In this document: positions 33,908-42,238 of the stretch, piece after piece
Layout: each line of letters starts with the position of its first letter
Numbering within the stretch: position 1 is the stretch's first letter
Assembly: GCA_026398575.1 (NCBI GenBank)
Contig: JAPLSP010000136.1
Coordinates: 1 to 47,562, forward strand
Origin: Candidatus Sumerlaeota bacterium
GTDB lineage: Bacteria > Sumerlaeota > Sumerlaeia > JADFCT01
Direction of reading: 5' to 3'
Length of the DNA: 47,562 bases
The notes under the pieces: model-generated
What the model was told of the DNA's origin: nothing
Databases searched by the model: none
What the model saw: only the letters and a program-made list of their open reading frames with translations
Program-made: the position numbers and the translations under genes

Positions 33908-35980
33908 CTATTTCGCCTCCCCGCTGAAAAGCCGCACTGATTCGATCAAGCCGACAAAGTTCGGCGGGGTTTTGTTTTCCAGGACTTTTGACTTCAGGTC
34001 GGCGCCGATTTGCATCGAGTCGTTCGGGTCTTTCGTGATGAAGGCGTGCAACTTGGCTTCGCCGGCATTCTGGCCGTTGATTTCGAGCGTGAGGCGCTTG
34101 TCGCTTGTGATGCGCGCCACGAGATGGCGCCATTCGCCCGTGATGGATGTTTTGGCCTGCACGCTTGACGCCTTGCCTTGCGAAACGACGGTGAAGACGG
34201 GGCAGCCGTTTTCGAGATGCAGGCAATAGCCCATCGTCGGGCCGCCGCGCGCCAGCAGGATGCCGTCGGGCTTTTCGGACTTGAAGGCGATCTCGATGGT
34301 CCAGCCCGCGACGTTGGGCGCGAGGCTTGGCGTCTTCGGGACTTCAATATATCCCTGGCCGTCGAAGCGGCGCGCCTTGTGTCCTTCGCGCCCGTCGGCC
34401 AGCGGGGCGCCTTTGGCTGCGCCGTCGTTTCCCTTGCCCGAGGCGTCCGCGACTTTGTCGCCTGCGTCTTTGTCGAAGCGATAATCGAGCACCCACGCGT
34501 TGAGCGGTTTGCCCGCCTCGCCCGCTTCCGTGCCGCCCTCCGCTCCTCCTCCTCCTTCGCCTTGATTTGAGCCGTCGGCAAAATCCGGCACGCGGAACGC
34601 GATGGCTTTGGCCTGGCGCTCGAACTCGGCTTCCATTTCCTTGCGCAGAGATGCGGCGGACGGGTCCTTATACAGGTTCTTCAACTCGTAGGGATCGCCC
34701 TTCACGTCGAAGAGTTCGGTCCATTCATCGTGTCCGGGATACCGGATCAGCTTGGCGGTCTCGGTCCGCACGGCCTGCGTCATGGGCGTTGCGAAAGCGC
34801 GCTCGGAGAAATAACAATAGAAAAACGCTTTGCGCCAATCCTCCGGCGTCTTGCCTTCGAGCAACGGACGCCAACTGCGCCCGTGCATTTCTTTCGAGAC
34901 AGGCAAACCCGCGAAGTCGAGCCAGGTCGGCGCCAGATCCACGTTCAGGACCATCTGATTGAGCTTCGCGCCTTTGAGTTTGAGGCGCGGGTAACGCAGC
35001 AGGAGCGGGATCCGCAGGCTTTCCTCGTAGGCCGAGCGCTTGTCGCCCAGGCCGTGTTCGCCGAGGTAGTAGCCATTGTCGCCGGCGAAAACGACTACCG
35101 TGTCATCGGCCAGTTTCAGATCGTCGAGCGCCTTCAGAATGCGCCCGACGTTGTCATCCATCGCCGCCAGGCAGCGGAAGTAGTTCAGATTGGTTTTCGA
35201 TTTGTCGGGCTTGAAGGCGGCGACTTCCTTGCTGTTGGGGGCGCCGCCTTTGTAGATCGCCGGCGCGCCCATATTCGGAACCGTGCGCGCTTCCTGGCCT
35301 TCGAAGTCGTTCTTGCGCCGCTCGGGCGGATCGCAAGGTCCATGCGTCGCCTTGTAGCCGATGGTCAGCGAGAAGGGCTTGTCTTTGTTGTCGCGGATAA
35401 AGCCGAGCGCATAGTCCGTCGAGACGTCGTCAATCCATCCCTTCGTCGGCGTCAGCGCTCCGTTGATCTCGAAGGGGCAATCAACGTAATGGCCCTGTCC
35501 GATAAAACTCGCGGAGAAATCGAATCCGGGGCGCTGGCCCTTTTGCGAGCCCATGTGCCACTTGCCGATGTAGCCGGTTTTGTAACCGGCGGCGCGCATC
35601 AGACTGGCATGAGTGACGTTGTTTTCCGGGAACGCCGTGCGGTTGTTGACGATGCCGTTGACGTGTCCGTATTGGCCCGTCAGGAAGGTGGCGCGGCTGG
35701 GTGCGCAGAGCGAATTGACCACGAAGGCGTTGCGGAAATGAACGCCCTCGGCGGCGATGCGGTCGAGGTTTGGCGACTTGAACCAGGGAAAGCGGGCGCG
35801 CTCGCCCTGTTCGCGCTGGAGAAATCCCATCGCATCGTAGCGCTGATCGTCCGTGAGGATGAAGACAAAATTCGGCCGGCGCGCGCCTGCGGCGGGCGGC
35901 TGGCTCCGCAGAGGATTCGCGAGCAGGCAGGCCGCACCGGTGGCGCCGGCGGCATTTAGAAATTGGCGGCGGTTGATCAT
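33908..35980 (-). CDS. Tat-exported sulfatase with C-terminal LamG-like domain
   Basis: 690 residues from the ATG at 35980, which has GGAGAC upstream. A Tat signal (INRRQFLNAAG) is followed by a type I sulfatase: metal-binding FILTDDQRYD at about 40-49, the formylglycine motif C92-A-P-S-R96 in LCAPSRATFLTGQ, GKWHMGSQ, and VVFAGDNGYYLGEHG. The Cys must be converted to formylglycine by a maturase not seen in this window. A Gly/Glu-rich linker near residue 475 leads to a concanavalin/LamG-like domain of about 190 residues (LDYRFDKDAGDKVADASGKG), which probably binds glycan. The substrate is a sulfate ester on a polysaccharide or sugar; which one is unknown. Confidence 0.92.
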   Translation of the reverse strand: MINRRQFLNAAGATGAACLLANPLRSQPPAAGARRPNFVFILTDDQRYDAMGFLQREQGERARFPWFKSPNLDRIAAEGVHFRNAFVVNSLCAPSRATFLTGQYGHVNGIVNNRTAFPENNVTHASLMRAAGYKTGYIGKWHMGSQKGQRPGFDFSASFIGQGHYVDCPFEINGALTPTKGWIDDVSTDYALGFIRDNKDKPFSLTIGYKATHGPCDPPERRKNDFEGQEARTVPNMGAPAIYKGGAPNSKEVAAFKPDKSKTNLNYFRCLAAMDDNVGRILKALDDLKLADDTVVVFAGDNGYYLGEHGLGDKRSAYEESLRIPLLLRYPRLKLKGAKLNQMVLNVDLAPTWLDFAGLPVSKEMHGRSWRPLLEGKTPEDWRKAFFYCYFSERAFATPMTQAVRTETAKLIRYPGHDEWTELFDVKGDPYELKNLYKDPSAASLRKEMEAEFERQAKAIAFRVPDFADGSNQGEGGGGAEGGTEAGEAGKPLNAWVLDYRFDKDAGDKVADASGKGNDGAAKGAPLADGREGHKARRFDGQGYIEVPKTPSLAPNVAGWTIEIAFKSEKPDGILLARGGPTMGYCLHLENGCPVFTVVSQGKASSVQAKTSITGEWRHLVARITSDKRLTLEINGQNAGEAKLHAFITKDPNDSMQIGADLKSKVLENKTPPNFVGLIESVRLFSGEAK

Positions 35981-36067
35981 GATGTTGTGTCTCCATTTTG
36001 AATATTGTCGGCGCAACTTGGTACTCTGATTCATAAAATTGGCGACGATATTTTGCCAAGGGCGAAT

Positions 36068-36210
36068 CTATTGCGGTCAGAGGCGGCGCCAGCATTTGGA
36101 GTGCGGTTGCTTGCTGCCGCTTTTGCTACGATTTTTTATAAGATTGGCGAAGCTAAAGCGGCAGCAAGCAACAGCACTCCAAATGCTGGCGCCCTGCCTG
36201 GCCGCAATAG
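36068..36210. repeat. 143-bp hairpin element with arms of about 60 bp
   Basis: Arms 36068-36127 and 36151-36210 are near-perfect reverse complements with a loop of about 23 nt. The core words are GCGCCAGCATTTGGAGTGC and TTGCTTGCTGCCGCTTT. It fills the gap 35981-36327 between the sulfatase and the GH43 gene. There is no coding potential and no T-run; it looks like a palindromic interspersed repeat. Confidence 0.85.
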
Positions 36211-36327
36211 GCCTCTCTTCCACTTATGCAGAATTGCGATGAATAGATGTCATCATGCAAGCAAAGAATAGGACATAGATCGCGTTGGTCACAAAATTCC
36301 ATCTCCTTAAAGCCATTGCCGGCAGGT

Positions 36328-37692
36328 TCATCGGGAGGGCGCGCGCCGTCCGCGAATGACGCTGCCGTTCAGGTTGCTGCCCACAAACCACGAGCCATCG
36401 TCCGAAAGGAAGCATTTATCCCGCCAGACATCACCCTTCGCGGCGCCCGCGGCGTTCTGTTTCGGCCATTTCAGAAGCAGCATGTTTCCCTGCCGCTCCC
36501 AGGCGCCTTCGCTGTCGCTTTTGGTGATTTTGCCATCCGCGTGCAATGTAATGCAGCAGTCTTCGCTGAAGTCCACCGAAAAAAGCCAATCGCCCGCCAC
36601 GCTCTTGCCGTCCCTTGCGTCCCTTGGGTCCCTTGCGTCCCTTTGCACGCCGCCCCCTGCGCCAGCCCCCGCTCCAACCGCCCCCGCAATCGGCTCACCC
36701 GGCAGCGGCCAGCCCGCTTCATCCCAGATGATGGGACGAATCTGAAGCGTGGCCGCCCCCTTATTCGCGGCGTCATAGAAATGATGGACCAGCCAATGCC
36801 GTCCGCCTTGCGTCAGAACCGAACAATGCCCCGGTCCGCGCACCTCGCCGTATCCGGCCAATACCTGCGTCGCGCCGCCTTCAAGCATCGGCTTGCCCGC
36901 GCGGTTGAGATAAGGCCCGACGATATTTTTCGCGCGCCCAACCATGATCCGATACGTGCTCTCGACGCCTTTGCAGCACTGGTCGAATGAGACGAAGAGA
37001 TAGGAGTATCCTTCGCGGCGGACGATGTATGGCGCCTCGACGGAAGGCGGATCGCGGCGTGTCGCGATGGAGATCATTTTCGAGCCTGCCAATAATTTCC
37101 CGGTGGACGGGTCCAGACGCTGCAGCTTGATGCCGCTCCAAAACGATCCCCACACAAGCCAGGATTGGTTCTGTTCATCGGCGATGAAGTTCGCGTCAAT
37201 GGCGTTCCAGTTGTCCTGCGGCGGGCGCGACTCGACGACCTTGCCCATGTCCACCCATTTGTAGTCCTTGCTTGCCGGATCGAGCGTCGCGTTGACGGCG
37301 AGGCCGATGCATGAGCGGTTCTTGCCGAAGGTCGAGACGGAATAGTAAAGCTGATAGCGCTTGTTGTAGAACGAAGCGTCCGCCGCCCAGATGTCCTTCA
37401 CGCCGGGAATCTCCTGGCTGGCCCATTCGGGAACTCGCTCAAAAACCGTACCAACCTTTTCCCAATTCAGCAGGTCCATCGAACGCCGGATCGGAATGCC
37501 CGGCCCGGTCGAAAAGACATAATAGGCGTCCTTGCATTGAACGATATGAGGATCATGCACGCGCCGGACGTCGCCCTGCTGCGCGCGGACGCAAGGGATG
37601 CAAAGGGATGATATTAGCCACAGCATGCACAGGAACGCCCGAACAGGCTTCTTCGAGTTTCCTTGGGTTTTATGTGGCTCCATTTTCTTCAT
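36328..37692 (-). CDS. GH43 family glycosidase, arabinan endo-1,5-alpha-arabinanase-like
   Basis: 454 residues with a signal peptide ending near PCVRAQ and GGAGAAG before the ATG. The five-bladed GH43 triad is visible: Asp47 in VHDPHIV (general base), Asp166 in NAIDANFI, and Glu219 in SVEAPYIV (general acid). IWAADASFYN and ATRRDPPSVEAPY also fit the arabinanase subgroup. A C-terminal domain of about 110 residues (LFSVDFSEDCCITLHADGK) resembles the extra beta domain of some arabinanases. The linker holds an Arg-Asp repeat from the 9-bp array at 36610. It would cut arabinan or a related glycan in the periplasm or outside, alongside the neighbouring sulfatases. Confidence 0.85.
   Translation of the reverse strand: MKKMEPHKTQGNSKKPVRAFLCMLWLISSLCIPCVRAQQGDVRRVHDPHIVQCKDAYYVFSTGPGIPIRRSMDLLNWEKVGTVFERVPEWASQEIPGVKDIWAADASFYNKRYQLYYSVSTFGKNRSCIGLAVNATLDPASKDYKWVDMGKVVESRPPQDNWNAIDANFIADEQNQSWLVWGSFWSGIKLQRLDPSTGKLLAGSKMISIATRRDPPSVEAPYIVRREGYSYLFVSFDQCCKGVESTYRIMVGRAKNIVGPYLNRAGKPMLEGGATQVLAGYGEVRGPGHCSVLTQGGRHWLVHHFYDAANKGAATLQIRPIIWDEAGWPLPGEPIAGAVGAGAGAGGGVQRDARDPRDARDGKSVAGDWLFSVDFSEDCCITLHADGKITKSDSEGAWERQGNMLLLKWPKQNAAGAAKGDVWRDKCFLSDDGSWFVGSNLNGSVIRGRRAPSR
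36610..36645. repeat. In-frame 9-bp tandem repeat in the GH43 gene
   Basis: Four units of GTCCCTTGS, coding for Arg-Asp-Ala/Pro repeats in an inter-domain linker. Two partial units in the opposite orientation lie at about 37591-37609, at the other end of the same gene. Confidence 0.85.
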
Positions 37693-37750
37693 TCATTCTT
37701 CTCCAGATCCCGCCAGCCTCAAATCGCTTGGCAGCCACTCACAACATCAC

Positions 37751-37998
37751 TATTTTAGCCTGCTTCAGCAGGCTCCTGTTTGCCCCCGGCTTTAGCCGGT
37801 GGGACAGAGGAACCATATTCTTCTTAGCGCGCTTTAGCGCGGCTTCTCGACATGCTTTAGCTTGAACAGGCGGCAATGCCATTGCGCTAAAGCATTTCGC
37901 GAAGCCGCGCTGAAGCGCGCTACAACTTCACTATCTGCAACTCCCCGCCGGCTAAAGCCGGGGGCAAACAAGAGCCGGCTAAAGCCCGGCTAAAATTC
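37751..37998. repeat. Nested intergenic palindrome of about 250 bp
   Basis: Outer arms (about 37751-37803 and 37941-37998) share CCCCCGGCTTTAGCCGG and flanking words as reverse complements. Inner arms (37824-37861 and 37886-37922) share AGCGCGCTTTAGCGCGGCTT-type sequence. It fills the 373-nt gap between the SGNH and GH43 genes, with no coding potential. The GCTAAAGC words are typical of dispersed repeats. Confidence 0.8.
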
Positions 37999-38065
37999 AT
38001 CGCCGTGATCGCATGAAATATTTTGGGCAGCAAAGCTCCTCAATATCTTCAAGCTAATGGCAGTC

Positions 38066-38842
38066 CTAGTCATGTATCATCGCCTTAAGTTGCTCCTCGA
38101 TTTTGCCGCCGATAATGTCATAGCCTTTGGCGTTGAGATGAACTTCATCTTTGAACAGATCCTTGATCGGCTTGCCATCCGCATCGCGCAGCGATTTGCC
38201 GAAATCGCGCAGCGTGACATAGGGCGAACCATGAAGCCGCGATTCAAGCAGCGCGTTGATCTTGTCCAGATCGGCGCGGCCTTTTTTGTTCTGCTCCAGG
38301 CGCGGCAGAATCCCGAGGAGCAGAATTTTGGTCTTTGGAGTTTTTTCATGGATTGCGCGGCAGACGGCTTCGATGCCCCAGGCGATGTCCTCCGCGGAAT
38401 TGAGATCGAGGTTGTTCGTTCCGATCAGCACAACGGCGACTTTTGGCTCGATGCCACCGAGTTCGCCGTTTTCGATCCGCCACAAAACATTCTCCGTGCG
38501 GTCCCACCCGAAACCCATGTTGATGGTCTGCCACGCGCCGAAGTGTTTCTTCCATTCCTCCGCTCCCCAGGCGTGTGGCGCCTTCGGCTCGCCGCCCCAA
38601 TAATGCGTGATCGAATCGCCAAAAAAGACAACATCGGGTTTGCGCCCTTTGATGTATTCTAGGATTTGTTTATGGCGCGTCATCCAGTCATAGGTGGCCT
38701 TGTCGCGATTTTGCGTGACGGGCGTTGTCGTGGAAAGACGCGGAATTGAAGACGTGGTTGCTCCCTCCTCTGCCGCGGCAGTCATTAAGGCAAACGAATT
38801 TGCAAGCGCCATGACGATGACACTTCGGCTCATTGTATTCAT
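38066..38842 (-). CDS. Secreted SGNH/GDSL hydrolase
   Basis: 258 residues from the ATG at 38842, with AAAGGA 9 nt upstream. A signal peptide ends near MTAAAEE. The GDSIT motif (Ser77) comes after DVVFF, the second block has a Gly in NMGFGWDRTEN, the third is GTNNLDL, and the Asp/His pair is DEVHLNAKGY near the C-terminus (Asp232, His235). This is the platelet-activating-factor-acetylhydrolase-like group often found in polysaccharide loci, where members remove acetyl or other ester groups from glycans. The role here is inferred from neighbours on the same strand (GH43, sulfatases). Confidence 0.88.
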   Translation of the reverse strand: MNTMSRSVIVMALANSFALMTAAAEEGATTSSIPRLSTTTPVTQNRDKATYDWMTRHKQILEYIKGRKPDVVFFGDSITHYWGGEPKAPHAWGAEEWKKHFGAWQTINMGFGWDRTENVLWRIENGELGGIEPKVAVVLIGTNNLDLNSAEDIAWGIEAVCRAIHEKTPKTKILLLGILPRLEQNKKGRADLDKINALLESRLHGSPYVTLRDFGKSLRDADGKPIKDLFKDEVHLNAKGYDIIGGKIEEQLKAMIHD

Positions 38843-38898
38843 AGTATATCCTTTCACTTCGCCTTCTGGTCATCCCAGAGGGATGATTGACAATAGCC

Positions 38899-39067
38899 CA
38901 CCGTTTCAACGGTGGTGGACGCGGAATCCAGATTTTCAGTCCCGGAGGGACGGCTGACGGCGATCAACAGCGGAAGATATCCAGCCGTCCCTCCGGGACT
39001 GATAACCATGGGATGCTCTTTACCCACCGCTAAAGCGGATGGGCTATTATCAGTTGTCCCTCCGGGA
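38899..39067. repeat. Cluster of inverted repeats with TCCCGGAGGGA core
   Basis: Perfect 20-bp arms at 38937-38956 and 38982-39001 carry GTCCCGGAGGGACGGCT. A third half-copy (GTCCCTCCGGGAC) is at 39055-39067. A smaller hairpin, CCACCG/CGGTGG, is at 38899-38916. It occupies most of the gap 38843-39089, with no genes. Confidence 0.8.
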
Positions 39068-39089
39068 CACCATAGCCTATCCGAAACTT

Positions 39090-40220
39090 CTATAACCATC
39101 CCGTCAGTTTCGCCAGCTGCCGCGCGTATTCCAAAAAGTTGGGCCATGAGACGTCCGCCGGGACGCCGTGATCGCAGGAGGGGATGAAGCCGCCTTCCGC
39201 GATCAGAGGCGGGATGATGCGGTTCAGCTCGCGCGTCAATCGCTCGCCTCCGCGCGCCATCAGGCGCTTATCCACCGCGCCGTGATAGGCCATCGTGCGG
39301 CCGAATCTGCGACGGAACTCGACCACGTCGCATCCGGCGGCCACTTCGATGGGATTGCAGCAGTTGAAGCCGGCTTCGAGCCACACCGGGATCAGATCGC
39401 CGATGTAGCCGTCCGAATCCATGTCGAAGATTTTCGCGCCGCCCGCGCGCGCCTGATCGTTCCATCGTTGCCATATCGGCGCCAGGAAATCGCGCGCCAT
39501 CGCGGGCGAGATGAAGCTCATGCCCTTATACGCCATGTCTTCCGAGAATGACAGAACGTCAATATCCACGCGCTTCAGGATTTCTGCCAATACAGCCGTG
39601 ACGAAATCGCTCCAGAAGGCCATCATCTCGCGGACCCAGTCGGGATCAGTGAGGAGGAGTTCGCAGATTTGCTCGGCGCCGACCCACTCGCGCGCCTGCC
39701 AGAAAGGGCCGTTGACGGAAACGGTCAGGACGCCGTCTCTCGCGCGCAGATCGCGGCAGCGCTGTTCGAAGTCTTCGGGATAGCGCGCAGGTTCGAGCGG
39801 ATTGTAACGCTGCTTCATCGCCTCCCAATCCGCGCGCGTGACGACCGGCAGTTTGATCCAGCGCCGCGTGACGAAATCCTTGGGGTAGCGCAAATAGGTG
39901 ACGTCGAATTCATTCGAGATTTCGCAAACGTTGCCTTTCCAATCCTGGACGATGAGGCTGCGCTCTTTGCGTTCGATGACTTTTTCCTCGAACCAGGGGT
40001 TCATCTCGAACGAGACGCCGGCGCCATAGCCGTGCTGTAGGCAGGGGTCTCCGTTGAGATGGAGTTCGTCACGCAGCGCCTCCAGCCAATTGCGTCCTTC
40101 AGGCAGTCCCTGCGAATGCCAGGCCTTGAGCGTGGATTCGCGCGGCCCGCCGGGTTGAAATGGAATCTTGTCGGGATGGCCGAAGAGAATGGTTTCGAGA
40201 TAGCGTTCGCGGGAGTTCAT
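39090..40220 (-). CDS. Uroporphyrinogen decarboxylase-fold protein (URO-D family)
   Basis: 376 residues from the ATG at 40220 (MNSRERYLETILFGHPDKIP, the usual opening of this family). The frame upstream runs into the 10-bp repeat and is not coding. The URO-D barrel is visible through VNGPFWQAREWVG, DVLSFSEDMAYKGMSFISP, FDMDSDGYIGDLIPVW and MAYHGAVDKRLMARGG. It is a paralogue rather than HemE itself: many relatives are corrinoid methyltransferases, and this subgroup is common next to glycan or plant-derived-compound catabolic genes. The exact reaction is unknown. It lies between the second sulfatase and the SGNH hydrolase on the same strand. Confidence 0.85.
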   Translation of the reverse strand: MNSRERYLETILFGHPDKIPFQPGGPRESTLKAWHSQGLPEGRNWLEALRDELHLNGDPCLQHGYGAGVSFEMNPWFEEKVIERKERSLIVQDWKGNVCEISNEFDVTYLRYPKDFVTRRWIKLPVVTRADWEAMKQRYNPLEPARYPEDFEQRCRDLRARDGVLTVSVNGPFWQAREWVGAEQICELLLTDPDWVREMMAFWSDFVTAVLAEILKRVDIDVLSFSEDMAYKGMSFISPAMARDFLAPIWQRWNDQARAGGAKIFDMDSDGYIGDLIPVWLEAGFNCCNPIEVAAGCDVVEFRRRFGRTMAYHGAVDKRLMARGGERLTRELNRIIPPLIAEGGFIPSCDHGVPADVSWPNFLEYARQLAKLTGWL

Positions 40221-40242
40221 TGAGGTTCTTTTCAGGGGGAGT

Positions 40243-40302
40243 GGACTGACACGGACTGGCACGGACTGGCACGGGCTAACACGGACGGGCACGGACGGGC
40301 AC
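40243..40302. repeat. 10-bp tandem repeat upstream of the URO-D gene
   Basis: Six units of consensus GGACTGGCAC, with GGACGGGCAC and GGGCTAACAC variants. Same family as 3881-3960. It lies between the sulfatase stop and the URO-D start. Confidence 0.93.
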
Positions 40303-40316
40303 GGACCTTATCCGGC

Positions 40317-41957
40317 TTATCCATCGCTTTCGGCAGCGCCACTGCCTTTTTTGCCGCGCTTGCCGCCGCCTCCACCGGCGTTGCGATCGTAGCCTTTGGC
40401 GTAGTCCGCGCGGCAGCGCTGTTCGGTTTTGTCCGGGTCCTCGCCAATCTCTTTGATGAGCGCGGCGTGCAACTGCCCGATGCGCTCTTTGTGATTCGGG
40501 CTTCCCGCCAGATTGGCGAATTCTCCCGGGTCGGCTTTCAGGTCGTAGAGTTCGCGCTGGGCCGGATGGCCTGCGTCGGCGGGCGTGTGATAGACGTATT
40601 TATATTGCCCCGCGCGCAGCATCGCATAACCGGACGCAATGTTGTGCGCGTAGTATTCCGAGACCGCCATATCCTTCCACGGCGCCGCCGGATTATCGAG
40701 CCACGGCAGCATCGAGGCGCCATTCCAATCCGCGGGCGCCTGCGCGCCGCCGATCGCGGCGATGGTCTGGACCGCATCCACAAGCGAGCAGGCGCCGCCG
40801 CGGCGTTGTCCGCCTTTCCACCGTTCGGGCCACGAGACGATCAGCGGCACGCGCGCGGCATGTTGATACATGCAGTTTTTCCACCACAGACCGTGCTCGC
40901 CCATGTTTTCGCCGTGGTCGGTTGTATAGATGATGACAGTGTCGTTCGCCGCTTCGCTATCCTTCAGGGTCTTGAGAACCTTGCCGATCTCCGTATCCAC
41001 CCAGCTGGTGAAGCCGTAATAAAGCTCGCGGCCTTTGCGCACGATCTGCGGCGGGACGTTGGCCATACTGAAGCCCGCCCGCAGGTGCTGATAGTTGAGT
41101 GGTTGCGATTCCAAGTGGCCGGCGGGAATTTCGGGCATGGGAACCTTGCCCTTATAGCGCTCCCAAAACGCCTCCGGAACGATCAGCGGGAAATGCGGCG
41201 CCAGATAACCGCAGAAAAGGAAGAAGGGCTTTTCAGCACGCTTGCGCTTGGAAAGAAACTCGACGGCGCCCTCGGTCACTTTGAGGTCGTGCGTGATGAC
41301 GCTGCTTTTGTCGCCGGCGCGGAATTCCTCAAAACGCGGGGACAATCCCCCTTTGGGCGCCAAATCGTCCGCCGGACGCCGCCCTCCGTTTCCGGTCATG
41401 CGGCCGTTGTTCATGCTGCCGCCGACGTCCGTGAAGCCATAGCGGCACGTGGCGTCGTAGTGCATCTTGCCGCAGAGAAAGGATTCGTATCCGGCGGCGT
41501 TCAGAACGCGCGGCAGCGAGGGCGAGTCGGGCGGCGCCATGCAACTGTTGCTCCAGGCGCCGATCCGTGAAATGTATTTTCCCATCGTGAAAGACTGCCG
41601 GCAGGGCACGCACAGCGGTGAGTTCGTGTAGGCGGCATCGAACGTCACACCGCGCTCGGACAAGCCGTCGAGATGCGGCGTTTGGACCAGCTTGTTTCCA
41701 TAGCATCCCGTAACGGTGGCGTTGTGCTCGTCGGACATGATGACGAGAATATTGGGCCGCGCCGCGCGCGCGCCGCGCGCGCCATTGCGTTTGCCGTTCG
41801 ATTGTTCCTTCTCGTTCTCAGCGGCAAAAATGCCTCCGCCCGCCGCCGCCAGCGCGCCCGCTGCCAACGCGCCTTGCAGGAAATGACGGCGATCCAACGG
41901 ATGCGATGATTCCCGCGTGGAAGCGTCTTCTTTTGCCGAGGATGGTTTTTGCGTCAT
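40317..41957 (-). CDS. Tat-exported sulfatase with CVPCR active-site motif
   Basis: 546 residues from the ATG at 41957, with AAGGA upstream. A Tat signal (LDRRHFLQGALAAG) precedes the sulfatase fold: LVIMSDEHNA (metal acids), the formylglycine motif C116-V-P-C-R120, GKMHYDAT, HFPLIVPE and IIYTTDHGENMGEHG. The motif satisfies C-x-P-x-R, but Cys stands where Ser is most common. The C-terminal tail is low-complexity (Gly/Lys-rich, ending SGAAESDG). It probably removes sulfate from the same glycan as the other enzymes of the block. Confidence 0.9.
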   Translation of the reverse strand: MTQKPSSAKEDASTRESSHPLDRRHFLQGALAAGALAAAGGGIFAAENEKEQSNGKRNGARGARAARPNILVIMSDEHNATVTGCYGNKLVQTPHLDGLSERGVTFDAAYTNSPLCVPCRQSFTMGKYISRIGAWSNSCMAPPDSPSLPRVLNAAGYESFLCGKMHYDATCRYGFTDVGGSMNNGRMTGNGGRRPADDLAPKGGLSPRFEEFRAGDKSSVITHDLKVTEGAVEFLSKRKRAEKPFFLFCGYLAPHFPLIVPEAFWERYKGKVPMPEIPAGHLESQPLNYQHLRAGFSMANVPPQIVRKGRELYYGFTSWVDTEIGKVLKTLKDSEAANDTVIIYTTDHGENMGEHGLWWKNCMYQHAARVPLIVSWPERWKGGQRRGGACSLVDAVQTIAAIGGAQAPADWNGASMLPWLDNPAAPWKDMAVSEYYAHNIASGYAMLRAGQYKYVYHTPADAGHPAQRELYDLKADPGEFANLAGSPNHKERIGQLHAALIKEIGEDPDKTEQRCRADYAKGYDRNAGGGGGKRGKKGSGAAESDG

Positions 41958-42238
41958 AAGAGTTTTCCTTGTTTGGCGCTCTCTGGGACCGGAAATTGAG
42001 CGGCGGGCGCTTGAGTCATGCGCCAATGAATCGTGAATCCATCATCGCCGCAGGAGCGGGAAAGGCGCAACCCCAGAAAATTTGCGCCCCTTTGAATCTA
42101 TTGATTTTTGCCGTTTTAGCGTTCTTTTAGCTTGAATCCTGCGCGCATAAAATGCTTAACTCCTTGTTTTTCTAGCAGCCTCTTCGCCGCCAGAAGGCTT
42201 TGGCGGCTAATGTTTTTGCACTAAAAGGAAACGCAATC

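Noticed and set aside
40221..40292. Upstream extension of the URO-D gene
   Set aside because: The extra codons translate the 10-bp repeat; the family's usual start begins at 40220.
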